Shown: positions 45,646 through 55,182, counted from the first letter of the stretch. The stretch is DNA of 64,000 bases from DASCNA01 sp036011305 (GCA_036011305.1 DASCNA010000095.1:46558-110557), one strand, 5' to 3'. A program made the numbers and translations. Notes: a model not told the origin generated them from the sequence alone.

Positions 45646-46512
45646 TTAAATTTCACTTTTTAATAGTTTTACATATAATAGACTGGCAACAATTCCAATC
45701 AGCATGGTGAACAGTGCGATTGCTGTACCATACCCCAGTTGGTATCCAACAAAGGCCTGTTTGTACATAAATATAGGCAGTATCTGGGTTGCCATGCCCG
45801 GTCCGCCTCCTGTCATACCGTATATCAGACCGAATCCACCTATAGTTTGCAGGGTTATCAAAATCATGTTGGTAACAATTGTATTTTTGAGCATTGGAAT
45901 AATTATATATCTTAATCTCTGCCAGCCGTTTGCTCCGTCCATGAGCGCCGCTTCTTCAACATCGGATGAAACATCTCCAAGAGCTGCTTCAAATATCATC
46001 ATGGAAAAAGCAGTACCTTTCCAGACATTGGCAAAAATGATACTTATCATTGGAAATGCAAAAAGCCATGATATTGCACCAACACCAAAATAACTTATAA
46101 TATAGTTAACTGTTCCTTCATAATTAAGATAGGAAATCCATATAAAAGCAGCAACTATGGTTGGTGTTACCCAGCCTGCCAGAACACATACGCCTACTAC
46201 TCTTTTTATAAATACCTTCCTTCCTTTCATTAAGTAGGCAAGAAGGAAACCCAGAATTTGCTGTCCAATAATTGCAGAACCAACTAAGAAGATAATAGTT
46301 TTAATAACACTGGTTCTGAAATTAGGGTCAGTGAACATAGTTACAAAATTCTTGAATCCGACAAATTTTATATGCGTTGAAGTTGATCCTATTAAGGACA
46401 TATCAGTAAAGGCGAAAAAGAATGCAACTAATATAGGCCCTACGAAAAACAGCAGCATCAATATGAATGACGGTGCTAAAAATAAGATTGCTGCTCTTGT
46501 CTGATTTCTCAT
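45646..46512 (-). CDS. ABC sugar permease, MalF type
   Basis: A 288-residue permease with six helices, the typical NFVTMFTDPNFRTSVIKT region, and the EAA loop (EEAALMDGANGWQRLRYIIIPML). It starts 37 bases after the last of three tandem binding-protein genes and is followed at two bases by its MalG-type partner. All three binding proteins may feed this one channel. Confidence 0.9.
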   Translation of the reverse strand: MRNQTRAAILFLAPSFILMLLFFVGPILVAFFFAFTDMSLIGSTSTHIKFVGFKNFVTMFTDPNFRTSVIKTIIFLVGSAIIGQQILGFLLAYLMKGRKVFIKRVVGVCVLAGWVTPTIVAAFIWISYLNYEGTVNYIISYFGVGAISWLFAFPMISIIFANVWKGTAFSMMIFEAALGDVSSDVEEAALMDGANGWQRLRYIIIPMLKNTIVTNMILITLQTIGGFGLIYGMTGGGPGMATQILPIFMYKQAFVGYQLGYGTAIALFTMLIGIVASLLYVKLLKSEI

Positions 46513-46549
46513 ATTAAATTCTCAATTCTCATAATTCACAACTTTAAAT

Positions 46550-47839
46550 TTATTTTTTATATTCTCTAACGATATTATTTTTACCTACAGCTCTTTCTAC
46601 AGTATTGGCATAAGTATTCATAACCTTTAGAGGAGATGTACCGATTGCGGCTGATTCAACAGCATTCTGCAGTTTTGAAGATACCATAGGGTAATTTTGA
46701 TTTGATGGTCTGTAATGGGTGAATTCCAGAAATTTTGTTGCCTGTTTTAACTCGGGTGGGTACTCTTTAGAGTCTGCTACATCCTTTCTTGTTGCGAGAT
46801 TCCGTACAAGTATTGCATAGTTTAACAAATTCTTTTTAGTCATTACAAATTTAATAAATTTAAATGCTGCAGCTTTTTTAGTGGATTTTGCACTTATCGA
46901 TAGATCCCAGCCACCTGACATTGAAATATGTCCAGGAGCCTGTCCAAATTCTGTAGGCATTGGGATAAATTTGTAAATTTTTGCAGTTTCGGGATATTTC
47001 CTATACCATAAACCCTGCAGCCAGCAGCCGTCAAGAATAATACCTACTTTCTGCTGTGGTGCAAGAGTGGTGACTACTATATTTCCGTATTGAGGGTTGA
47101 GTGCTATTCCCATTCTTACGCCGAGATGTTCTTTGTACACAGTGCTTATGAATTTAAGTGTATTTAAGAGGCCTTTGCTGGTAACAACCCATTTTCCATT
47201 CTTATAGAGTGTATTGCCGGTTCCATAGAGGAGCATCTCTGCAGTCTGCATCGACGTAGCTTCCCCTGAACTGGCCGTATTGAAAGCAAAAGGGAATACT
47301 CCGGGAATTTTTTTTTTGATCTGTTTTGCAGCAATTAATATATCATTCCAGTTTTTTGGCTGCCACGGCATTTTGATACCGGCTTTTTTAAATATATTTG
47401 TATTGTAATAAAGACCTCTTGAGTCGGTTGATAGTGGAATTCCATAAACTTTCCCGTTTACAATTGCAGCTTCTTTTACTTTTGGAAAGTAGTTATTCCA
47501 AGGTTTCCAGTTAGTGACATCTATGGGGGCAAGAAGTTTAGCATCGGCATCACTCTTCAGCATTAAACTGTCTTCCAGCATAACATCTAAATTCGCACTT
47601 GATTTTAACATCAAAGCTTTTTTTGTATAGTAATTCGCCTGGGTGCCGCCAATTATAATTAGATTTACTTTAGTTCCGGGATTTACTTTTTCATATGCAG
47701 CTACTGTCTGCTTCATCCATTTGACAGTCATAGGATCATATTGAAGTGCTACGCTGATCGACTTTGCAGTAGCGGCAAAAGCAGATGAGCAGAATGCCAA
47801 GCATAAAAGAGAAAGAATTAGAACTAGTTTTTTACACAT
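46550..47839 (-). CDS. ABC sugar-binding protein, tandem copy 1
   Basis: A 429-residue family 1 solute-binding protein with a Sec signal peptide (basic MCKK start, then a hydrophobic run ending FAATA, no lipobox). It is very close to the next two genes over GIPLSTD-RGLYYN, IFKKAGIK-PWQPKNWNDI, KEHLGVRMGIALNPQY, PQQKVGIILDGC and PMPTEFGQAPG. It is the copy nearest the permeases. The likely ligand is a sugar or oligosaccharide; its position beside inositol genes makes an inositol-like ligand possible. A promoter-like CTGTTTTCTTTA box lies upstream and is shared with copy 2. Confidence 0.9.
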   Translation of the reverse strand: MCKKLVLILSLLCLAFCSSAFAATAKSISVALQYDPMTVKWMKQTVAAYEKVNPGTKVNLIIIGGTQANYYTKKALMLKSSANLDVMLEDSLMLKSDADAKLLAPIDVTNWKPWNNYFPKVKEAAIVNGKVYGIPLSTDSRGLYYNTNIFKKAGIKMPWQPKNWNDILIAAKQIKKKIPGVFPFAFNTASSGEATSMQTAEMLLYGTGNTLYKNGKWVVTSKGLLNTLKFISTVYKEHLGVRMGIALNPQYGNIVVTTLAPQQKVGIILDGCWLQGLWYRKYPETAKIYKFIPMPTEFGQAPGHISMSGGWDLSISAKSTKKAAAFKFIKFVMTKKNLLNYAILVRNLATRKDVADSKEYPPELKQATKFLEFTHYRPSNQNYPMVSSKLQNAVESAAIGTSPLKVMNTYANTVERAVGKNNIVREYKK

Positions 47840-47886
47840 AAATTTTACCTTGATTTAATAAATATTTATATATTTGAATAAATTTA

Positions 47887-47917
47887 ATTATATCAATTTT
47901 TTCTATAAAGAAAACAG
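47887..47917 (-). promoter_or_regulatory. Promoter-like box upstream of binding protein copy 1
   Basis: On the minus strand TGTTTT (47916-47911) and TATAAT (47892-47887) are 18 bases apart. The same 12-base sequence CTGTTTTCTTTA, here at 47917-47906, recurs before copy 2. An inverted repeat (AAACAG-T-CTGTTT) overlaps the -35 side. Confidence 0.4.
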
Positions 47918-47997
47918 ACTGTTTCTGAATTAGTTTTATTTTAACTTATTTATTCATAGTAAACTGCAGAATTATAATATTTAAAATTATTCTTAAT

Positions 47998-49284
47998 TTA
48001 TTTATATTTTCTTACTACATTGTCTTTCCCTACAGCTCTTTCTACAGCATTAGCATAAGTATTCATCACCTGCAGCGGAGATGTGCCGATAGCAACTGAT
48101 TCTACTGCATTCTGCAGTTTCGAAGAAACCATAGGGTAATTTTGATTTGCTGGTCTGAAATGAGTGAATTTTAGAAATTTCGTAGCCTGTTTAAGTTCAG
48201 CAGGATATTCTTTAGATGCTGCTACGTCTTTTCTTGTCGCAAGATTCCTTGCGAGGCGAACATAATTTATTAAATTGGTTTTACTCGTTGCAAATTTTAT
48301 GAATTTTAATGAGGCGGCTTTTCTAGGTGATTTAGAATTTATTGATAAATCCCAGCCTCCTGACATTGTAGTATATCCGGGTGCCTGTCCAAATTCAGTC
48401 GGCATAGGTATGAACTTATATATTTTAGCTGTTTTAGGAAATTTTTTGTACCATAATCCCTGTAGCCAGCAGCCGTCAAGTATAATGCCTACTTTCTGCT
48501 GTGGTGCAAGAGTTCCCATAACAATATTCGGATACTGAGGATTGAGGGCTATCCCCATTCTAACGCCGAGATGTTCTTTGTATACTGTACCTATAAATTT
48601 TAAAGTGCTTAAAAGACCTTTGCTGGTAATAACCCATTTTCCGTCCTTGTATAGTGTATTGCCTGTTCCGTAGAGAAACATCTCAGCAGTCTGCATAGAT
48701 GTAGCTTCACCTGAATTTGCTGTATTGAACGAAAATGGGAATACACCTGGAACTTTTTTCTTTATCTGTCTTGCTGCCGTTAATATGTCATTCCAGTTTT
48801 TTGGCTGCCATGGCATTTTAATTCCGGCTTTCTTAAAAATATTTGTATTGTAGTAGAGACCTCTAGCATCAGTAGAAAGCGGTATTCCATATATTTTACC
48901 GTTTATGGTAACTGATTTCTTTAAGCTTGGATAGAACTCATTCCAGTCTTTCCAGTCTTTTACATCCATAGGTGCGAGTTCACCGGCATCTACATTACTT
49001 TTAAGCATTAGGCTATCTTCTACTAATACATCTAAATTTTGATTTGATTTAAGCATCAGCGAAATTTTTGTATAGTAGTTGGCCTGACTTCCTTTAATAA
49101 CTATTAAGTTGACTTTATTTTCAGGATAAGCTTTTTCGTATGAAGCGACTGTTTCCTTAACCCATTTAAAAGTCATAGGGTCATACTCAAGAACGACGTT
49201 AATAGATTCAGCTGCACCAGCATATGCTGATAAACAAAATGTCAGACATAAAAGCGAAAGAATTAAAATAATTTTTTTACGCAT
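47998..49284 (-). CDS. ABC sugar-binding protein, tandem copy 2
   Basis: A 428-residue periplasmic binding protein, a close paralogue of copies 1 and 3, with a Sec signal peptide (MRKK, then a core ending in AYAGA). Differences from its sisters cluster in the first 120 residues and around the C-terminal third, where sugar-binding domains often change specificity. AGGGGA precedes the start. Adjacent genes are 158 and 173 bases away, wide enough for separate promoters. Confidence 0.9.
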   Translation of the reverse strand: MRKKIILILSLLCLTFCLSAYAGAAESINVVLEYDPMTFKWVKETVASYEKAYPENKVNLIVIKGSQANYYTKISLMLKSNQNLDVLVEDSLMLKSNVDAGELAPMDVKDWKDWNEFYPSLKKSVTINGKIYGIPLSTDARGLYYNTNIFKKAGIKMPWQPKNWNDILTAARQIKKKVPGVFPFSFNTANSGEATSMQTAEMFLYGTGNTLYKDGKWVITSKGLLSTLKFIGTVYKEHLGVRMGIALNPQYPNIVMGTLAPQQKVGIILDGCWLQGLWYKKFPKTAKIYKFIPMPTEFGQAPGYTTMSGGWDLSINSKSPRKAASLKFIKFATSKTNLINYVRLARNLATRKDVAASKEYPAELKQATKFLKFTHFRPANQNYPMVSSKLQNAVESVAIGTSPLQVMNTYANAVERAVGKDNVVRKYK

Positions 49285-49347
49285 AGCTTCCCCTTATTCT
49301 ATTTATAATAAAAATTTTTAAAGTATTCCCATTATCTAGTAAACCTA

Positions 49348-49377
49348 GTTATATTCAAAAAAATGTAAAGAAAACAG
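49348..49377 (-). promoter_or_regulatory. Promoter-like box upstream of binding protein copy 2
   Basis: On the minus strand TGTTTT (49376-49371) and TATAAC (49353-49348) are 17 bases apart, and CTGTTTTCTTTA (49377-49366) is identical to the box before copy 1, at a similar distance from the start. Confidence 0.4.
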
Positions 49378-49457
49378 TTTTTTTTAATTAGGTTTATTCT
49401 ATTCAAATCATGCTGAACAAACAGCAAAAACAATTTTTTCCTAAAGAATACTAATAT

Positions 49458-50744
49458 TTATTTATATTCTCTTACAACTTTGTCTTTACCTACAGCTCTT
49501 TCTACAGCATTTGCATATGTATCCATTACCTGCATTGGTGATTTACCGATCGTAGCTGATTCCACTGCATTTTGCAATTTAGAAGAGACTAAAGGATAAC
49601 TCTCACTGGCTGGTCTGAAATGTGTGAATTTTAGGAATTCTGTTGCAGTTTTTAAATGTTCGGGATACTCTTTTGATGCGGCGACATCTTTTCTGGTTGC
49701 CAGATTCTGTACTATCTGTGCATAGCTTATCATGTTCTTTTTATTCAGCGCAAATTTAATGAAATCAAAGGCAGCTGTTTTTTTTGTGGATCTAGAACTT
49801 ATGGATAAATCCCAGCCCCCTGACATCGAAATATGTCCCGGAGCCTGTCCAAACTCAGTAGGCATAGGGATAAATTTGTAATTTTTGGATGTTTCAGGAA
49901 ATCTATTTACCCATAAACCGTCAAGAAAGCAACCGTCAAGTATAATTCCGACCTTCTGTTGCGGAGCCAGAGTAGTGGCCAGGATATTGCCATACTGAGG
50001 ATTGAGAGCTATTCCCATTCTTACGCCGAGATGTTCTTTATAAACAGTACTTATAAATTTAAATGTATTTAAAAGACCTTTACTGGTAATTATCCATTTT
50101 CCATCTTTATAAAGTGTATCTCCAGTACCGTACAGCAGCATTTCTGCTGTTTGCATTGATGCTGCTTCTCCTGTGGCAGCGGAGCTGAGTGCAAATGGGA
50201 AAATACCGGGGACCTTTTTCTTTATTTGTCTTGCTGCAGCCAGGATATCGTTCCAGTTTTTTGGCTGCCATGGTGTTTTTATTCCTGCTTTTTTAAATAT
50301 ATTTACATTGTAGTATAAACCTCTGGTGTCTGTAGAAAGCGGAATGCCATATACCTTACCGTTTATGGTAACTGATTTCTTTAAGCTTGGATAGAATTCA
50401 TTCCATTCTTTCCAGTTTTTAACATCTATAGGTGCGAGTTCGCCGGCATCTACATTACTTTTCATCATTAAACTGTCTTCAAACAGTACATCTAATTCTG
50501 CGCTTGATTTTAACATCAATGCTATTTTTGTATAATAATTAGCTTCATCACCACCAATTACCATTAGATTGACTTTTATGTCGGGGTTTGCTTTTTCATA
50601 AGAGGAAATTACCTGCTTTATCCATTTGACAGGCGTGATATCAAATTTCATTGTAACATTGACCGTCTGAGTTTTATTAGCAAAAACTGAAGTACTGAAA
50701 ATCAGAAAAAGTGCTGATAAAATTAAAATAATTTTTTTACGCAT
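49458..50744 (-). CDS. ABC sugar-binding protein, tandem copy 3
   Basis: A 428-residue paralogue of the two binding proteins downstream, with a Sec signal peptide ending near VFANK. It is the first of the series and is divergent from the LacI-type regulator at 51085; the palindrome at 51012 lies 268 bases upstream. It differs most in the N-terminal lobe (VTMKFDITPVKWIKQVISS) and lacks the CTGTTTTCTTTA promoter box. AAGGGGGA precedes the start. Confidence 0.9.
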   Translation of the reverse strand: MRKKIILILSALFLIFSTSVFANKTQTVNVTMKFDITPVKWIKQVISSYEKANPDIKVNLMVIGGDEANYYTKIALMLKSSAELDVLFEDSLMMKSNVDAGELAPIDVKNWKEWNEFYPSLKKSVTINGKVYGIPLSTDTRGLYYNVNIFKKAGIKTPWQPKNWNDILAAARQIKKKVPGIFPFALSSAATGEAASMQTAEMLLYGTGDTLYKDGKWIITSKGLLNTFKFISTVYKEHLGVRMGIALNPQYGNILATTLAPQQKVGIILDGCFLDGLWVNRFPETSKNYKFIPMPTEFGQAPGHISMSGGWDLSISSRSTKKTAAFDFIKFALNKKNMISYAQIVQNLATRKDVAASKEYPEHLKTATEFLKFTHFRPASESYPLVSSKLQNAVESATIGKSPMQVMDTYANAVERAVGKDKVVREYK

Positions 50745-51084
50745 AACACATATCCCCCTTCATTGTATTTGTATTATTAAATTATAATTTAAATCTCCGT
50801 ATTTTCTAAAGATATTAAAATTTGAATAAAAAACAAGAGTTAATATTTTAAAAATTAATAATTTATCGTTTATATTTAAGCCAACCTAATAATTATATGT
50901 ATATCGTATAATTGGATTTTTTTAATAAACATAATTAATATTTTTGTTTTTTTTATAGTATATATAATACATGCTTTTCTGTTTAAATTTTCATAAATAA
51001 TACTATAAATTTGCAAACGTTTGTAATCAATATATATTGGAAGTATTCAAAATTATTATTCAATATTTTACTTTAGACATATAC
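50745..51084. other. Divergent control region of the LacI/binding-protein locus
   Basis: About 340 very AT-rich bases between binding protein copy 3 and the LacI-type regulator. It contains the palindrome at 51012-51025. Promoters for both directions should lie here, but no convincing hexamer pair could be chosen. TACTAT (51001-51006) just before the palindrome could be the -10 of the regulator. Confidence 0.5.
51012..51025. promoter_or_regulatory. LacI-type operator before the regulator gene
   Basis: TGCAAACGTTTGTA is a perfect-core palindrome (CAAACGTTTG) with the central CG of LacI/GalR sites. The identical 14 bases recur at 52205 before iolE. It lies about 60 bases before the regulator start, so autoregulation is likely. 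Confidence 0.8.
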
Positions 51085-52113
51085 ATGAGAACAACTATAA
51101 AAGACATAGCACGAATAGCAGGAGTTAATATATCAACTGTATCAAGAAGTTTACATGGAAGTATTCTTGTAGCTGAAAAGACAAGAAAAAAAATTTTAAA
51201 AATTGCTGAAGAATTGGATTTTGAATTTAATTCAAGTGCTCAAAATCTAATAACCAAGAATACGAATATTATTGGTATAATTTATCCAGGAGATCTTGAT
51301 GACTTTGCTCTAGGAATGTTTCTTTCTTCAATGCTTACAAAAATACGCGAGGAACTTGAGAAAAAATCCCATTTTGCTATAATGGCTCCACCGGAAAATA
51401 ATTATTCAAAGCTGAGTAATATAAAAAAAATGATCAATGGAGGCTATGTTGACGGTCTGATTATTATAAACTGGATGATTAGCAAGGAAGACTGGGATTG
51501 TATCATAAAAAAGAATGTACCTCATATTTTTCTGCATCATATTCCAAATAAATATTCAGATAGATCCACACTAGTAGTAAATGATAATTATGTTGGAGGG
51601 GTGCTAGCAGCGAAATATTTGATTTCTCTCGGGCACAAAAGTATTTTTTGTATTGCAAGCAAGGGAAAAGGAAAAGAATTTAAAAATAGAATTGAAGGTT
51701 ATTTTTCAGAACTTAAGAAAAACAAAATGGAAGATAATCAAAGTAATATCGTTTTTGGCGAATGTACTTTTGACTTTGCCTATAATCAAACATTAAAAAT
51801 GGAAAAAGAATTAAAAAATAAGAAATATTCTGCAATATTTGCTTTGTCTGATGCCATGGCTTTAGGAGTTTTAAAAGCATGTAATACAATGGGAATTAAT
51901 ATTCCTGGTGATTTGTCTCTGCTGGGATATGACGGGCATGAAATAGGGAATATAATATATCCTCAACTTACTACGATTAAACAACCCGTTGATGCTTTAG
52001 TGAAAGAGGGTTGCAGCTGTTTGATTAATCAAATAAGCAATAAGAAAATTGATATAAAAAAAATCTTAATTCCTCCTTCAATTATAGAAGGAGAATCTTG
52101 TCGTGAAATTTAA
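51085..52113 (+). CDS. LacI/GalR-family transcriptional regulator
   Basis: A regulator of about 342 residues. The start MRTTIKDIARIAGVNISTVSRSL is a typical LacI helix-turn-helix with the hinge-forming continuation, followed by a periplasmic-binding-protein-like ligand domain (IIGIIYPGD..., FALSDAMALGVLKACN, LSLLGYDG...). An upstream in-frame TTG at 51037 would add 16 residues; the ATG at 51085 is preferred because it begins at the usual residue of the HTH. It is flanked by identical operators at 51012 and 52205 and probably responds to inositol or a breakdown product, but this is inferred from position. Confidence 0.9.
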   Translation: MRTTIKDIARIAGVNISTVSRSLHGSILVAEKTRKKILKIAEELDFEFNSSAQNLITKNTNIIGIIYPGDLDDFALGMFLSSMLTKIREELEKKSHFAIMAPPENNYSKLSNIKKMINGGYVDGLIIINWMISKEDWDCIIKKNVPHIFLHHIPNKYSDRSTLVVNDNYVGGVLAAKYLISLGHKSIFCIASKGKGKEFKNRIEGYFSELKKNKMEDNQSNIVFGECTFDFAYNQTLKMEKELKNKKYSAIFALSDAMALGVLKACNTMGINIPGDLSLLGYDGHEIGNIIYPQLTTIKQPVDALVKEGCSCLINQISNKKIDIKKILIPPSIIEGESCREI

Positions 52114-52204
52114 AGTACTTATTGCTTATAAAAAAGCAATAAGTATCAGTTTTAAATTAAAAATTCAGAAAGTAACAGATTAAACTTATTATTTAGTTGA
52201 AAAA

Positions 52205-52218
52205 TGCAAACGTTTGTA
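52205..52218. promoter_or_regulatory. LacI-type operator before iolE
   Basis: TGCAAACGTTTGTA, identical to the site at 51012. A TTGAAA (52197-52202) immediately precedes it, so a bound repressor would cover the region between -35 and -10 of the inositol operon promoter. iolE starts 80 bases downstream. Confidence 0.8.
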
Positions 52219-52298
52219 TTTTATTACGTTATTATTTTATAGATGTATATAAAATAAGATAGCTCAACAATAATTTAGGAATAAATTGGGAGAACAAG

Positions 52299-53192
52299 AT
52301 GTTACAAAGTAATAAAGTCAAACTAGGAATAGCTCCTTTGAGCTGGACAAATGATGATCTTCCTGAGCTTGGAAGAGAAAACACTTTTGAGCAATGTATT
52401 AGTGAAATGGCTCTTGCAGGATACACAGGTTGTGAAGTTGGCAATAAGTATCCTAAAGATGTTAAAGTTCTCAGAAAAGCTCTTGAATTAAGAGGAATTC
52501 AGGTCTGTAATGCATGGTTTAGCTGTTTTTTTACAAGCAAACCTTCAAATTATACTTATGAAAAATTTATAAAGCATAGAGATTATCTTCACGCATTGGG
52601 TGCAAAAGTTATTGGTGTATCAGAGCAGGGCAATAGTATTCAAGGAAAAATAGAAGTTCCTGTCATTCAAAATAAACCTACATTCACAGATGATGAATGG
52701 CAAAATGTAACAGAAGGATTTGAAGAACTGGCTAAGCTGGCATCAGAAAAAGGTATGACCGTAGGAGTACATCCTCATATGGGAACAGGTATTCAGACCA
52801 TGGACGAAATTGATAGGCTGATGAGTTCTACTTCTAAAAATGTTTATCTACTTTTTGATACAGGCCATGCACTTTATTCAGGAGACAATCCTCTTGAACT
52901 TATTAAAAAATATGCGGATAGAGTTAACCATGTTCATCTGAAAGATGTAAGAGAAGATGTTCTTCTGAGAGTTGAATCTGAAAAAATGAGTTACCTCAAA
53001 TCTATTTATGAAGGTATATTTTCAATCCCCGGAGATGGATGTATTAATTTTAATCCTATTTTTAAGGTATTGGAAGATGCCGATTATTCTGGATGGATGG
53101 TTGTAGAAGCAGATCAGGATCCTAGAAAGGCTAATCCTTTAGAATATGCAATAAAATCAAGGGAATTTATTGCTGACAAAACGGGGTTATAA
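52299..53192 (+). CDS. iolE: Inosose (2-keto-myo-inositol) dehydratase
   Basis: A 297-residue TIM-barrel enzyme that dehydrates scyllo-inosose to 3D-trihydroxycyclohexane-1,2-dione. The start LGIAPLSWTNDDLPELG is a family hallmark, as is FEQCISEMALAGYTGCEVGNK. Metal ligands fall in VGVHPHMG, LLFDTGHA, VNHVHLKD and the late VVEADQ. GGGAG precedes the ATG. It is the first gene of the iol operon, just downstream of a LacI-type operator. Confidence 0.93.
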   Translation: MLQSNKVKLGIAPLSWTNDDLPELGRENTFEQCISEMALAGYTGCEVGNKYPKDVKVLRKALELRGIQVCNAWFSCFFTSKPSNYTYEKFIKHRDYLHALGAKVIGVSEQGNSIQGKIEVPVIQNKPTFTDDEWQNVTEGFEELAKLASEKGMTVGVHPHMGTGIQTMDEIDRLMSSTSKNVYLLFDTGHALYSGDNPLELIKKYADRVNHVHLKDVREDVLLRVESEKMSYLKSIYEGIFSIPGDGCINFNPIFKVLEDADYSGWMVVEADQDPRKANPLEYAIKSREFIADKTGL

Positions 53193-53303
53193 TATTATGC
53201 CTGAGCACGTAATAATATCTTTTAAAAATAAAATTATGGGAAATTGGAAAAATCATTTAGTTAGTATTTTTTTCAATTAATTTTATGAGGAGGAGGTTTA
53301 TAT

Positions 53304-54287
53304 ATGCTTAATTTTAAAAAAAACAGAGCGATCAATCTTATCTGTCTTGGCAGAGCAGGTGTTGATTTATATCCGATTGAAAGAGAAATTTCTATCATAG
53401 ATGCACCTGCATTTGAAAAGTACGTTGGAGGATCTCCAGCGAATATAGCTGCAGCTTTTTCAAAGCTCGGTGGAGTATCAGGTTTTATTGGAAAAGTTTC
53501 AAATGATCAGTTTGGCCAATATGTTATTCGTTATTTAAAATCTATTAACATAGATACTTCAAACATAATATCTGATAATACAGGCACTCGAACGAGTTTA
53601 GCTATAGCTGAACGAAAAGCAGATAATTGCGATACTCTTTTTTATAGAAATGGTGCTGCAGACCTGTATCTAAAACCTGAAGATATCTCAGAAGTATATA
53701 TCAAAAATGCAACTGCATTAATTATATCAGGTACTGCATTATCTCAAAGCCCTTCTAGAGAAGCTGTATTTATGGCATTACACTATGCACGTAAGCATAG
53801 TACAATAGTTTTTTTTGATATTGATTATAGAAATTACTCATGGTCATCAAAAGAAGAAACTTCTTTATATTACTCCTTGGCAGCAGAAAAAAGTGATGTT
53901 GTAATAGGTACCCGAGAAGAATATGATGCTATGGAATATACAGTATTACCTGGAAACAAAGATGACCGCAAAACAGCAGCCAGACTTTTTAGGTTTGCAA
54001 CTTCAATTGCCGTAATTAAGCACGGCAAAAGTGGATCTATAGCATATGACAGTGAATGGAATGAATATCACGGTAGAATTTATATGGTCGAAGTTAAAAA
54101 ACCTTATGGAGCCGGAGATGCCTTCGCAGGAAGTTTTATTTATCATTTAATGCAGGGGGAATCGATTTCCAGCAGTCTTAACAAAAGTGCAGCAGCGGCT
54201 TCAATTATAATATCAAATAATAGTTGCTCAGAGGCATCACCTACATTAAATGAGCTTTCGAATTTTATAAAAAAATATACATGTTAA
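53304..54287 (+). CDS. iolC: 5-dehydro-2-deoxygluconokinase
   Basis: A 327-residue PfkB-family kinase that phosphorylates 2-deoxy-5-keto-gluconate. The N-terminal ICLGRAGVDLYP and VGGSPANIAAAFSKLG are typical of IolC, and the C-terminal catalytic PYGAGDAFAGSF carries the active-site Asp. GAGGAGG precedes the start. Size is normal. It lies 111 bases after iolE. Confidence 0.93.
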   Translation: MLNFKKNRAINLICLGRAGVDLYPIEREISIIDAPAFEKYVGGSPANIAAAFSKLGGVSGFIGKVSNDQFGQYVIRYLKSINIDTSNIISDNTGTRTSLAIAERKADNCDTLFYRNGAADLYLKPEDISEVYIKNATALIISGTALSQSPSREAVFMALHYARKHSTIVFFDIDYRNYSWSSKEETSLYYSLAAEKSDVVIGTREEYDAMEYTVLPGNKDDRKTAARLFRFATSIAVIKHGKSGSIAYDSEWNEYHGRIYMVEVKKPYGAGDAFAGSFIYHLMQGESISSSLNKSAAAASIIISNNSCSEASPTLNELSNFIKKYTC

Positions 54288-54315
54288 GAATATCAAAGTT
54301 ATAAGAGGAATAATT

Positions 54316-55164
54316 ATGCCATCACATATTAAACCATACAACAATAAGAATAAACCTATTATTGATATTGATAATAAACTTGTTCCTAAAACCTATTTTA
54401 ACAAAGTTTCATTAAAACGAGGAGAAGTATTCACTCATAATGTTCCAGGCCATGAAAGTGTCTGTGTTTTGGCATGGGGAACCTGTGATATTAAAGTGGA
54501 TGAAGAAATGTTTTCAGAAGTGGGAGAGCGTCAGCATCTATGGGCAGGAAAACCTGATTCTGTTTATGTTCCTCTTGATTCAATCGCAACTATCATGTGT
54601 CTAACTGATGATGCAGAAATATATATTGCAGGCGGATTATATGACAAAAGAACAAAACCTTTTAGAGTCACACCTGATGATTCTGAAAAAGTTCAGTACG
54701 GTAGTGATGACACAAAAACTCACAGAAAAATTTACCATATTCTAGATCAGAGAGTAGCCGGTAAAAAAGGACGTTTACTTGTAAGTGAACTATTTACTGT
54801 AGGTGCAGGAGGTTGGTCTGGTTTTCCACCACATAAACATGATGAAGATAAATTGCCTGAAGAAACAGCCTTTGAGGAAGTATATTACTTTAAATTTAAT
54901 CCTTCCAATGGTTTTGCAGCTCAGTTTGCTTATGTTAATGAAGGAGATTACGGTCCTGTTTACCATGTTAAAGACGGAAGTACTATCATTTTAGATAAGG
55001 GATACCATCCTGTAGTAACAGCCCCTGGATATGAAATGTATTACTTTACTATTTTAGTAGGAAAAACTGAAACATCTCTAATTCAATGCTTTGAAAAACA
55101 GCATATTCACCAGTTAAAAACTATACCCGGTCTAGAAAAGATGATTGCGAAATTTAAGAAATAA
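54316..55164 (+). CDS. iolB: 5-deoxy-glucuronate isomerase
   Basis: A 282-residue double-cupin enzyme converting 5-deoxy-glucuronate to 2-deoxy-5-keto-gluconate. The cupin marks are SLKRGE---THNVPGHESVCVL and the metal-binding FPPHKHDEDKLPEETAFEEVYYF segment. WSGFPPHKHD is characteristic of IolB. GAGGAA lies just before the start, 28 bases after iolC. Confidence 0.93.
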   Translation: MPSHIKPYNNKNKPIIDIDNKLVPKTYFNKVSLKRGEVFTHNVPGHESVCVLAWGTCDIKVDEEMFSEVGERQHLWAGKPDSVYVPLDSIATIMCLTDDAEIYIAGGLYDKRTKPFRVTPDDSEKVQYGSDDTKTHRKIYHILDQRVAGKKGRLLVSELFTVGAGGWSGFPPHKHDEDKLPEETAFEEVYYFKFNPSNGFAAQFAYVNEGDYGPVYHVKDGSTIILDKGYHPVVTAPGYEMYYFTILVGKTETSLIQCFEKQHIHQLKTIPGLEKMIAKFKK

Positions 55165-55182
55165 AATCAATGAGGTGCCTAT

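Larger units (their letters stand above)
46550..50744 (-). repeat. Three tandem paralogous binding-protein genes
   Basis: Three genes of nearly identical length (1287-1290 bases) encode closely related proteins head to tail. By eye whole blocks of 15-25 residues are identical among them. This is a gene-family expansion by tandem duplication, with spacers that differ in sequence. Confidence 0.9.
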
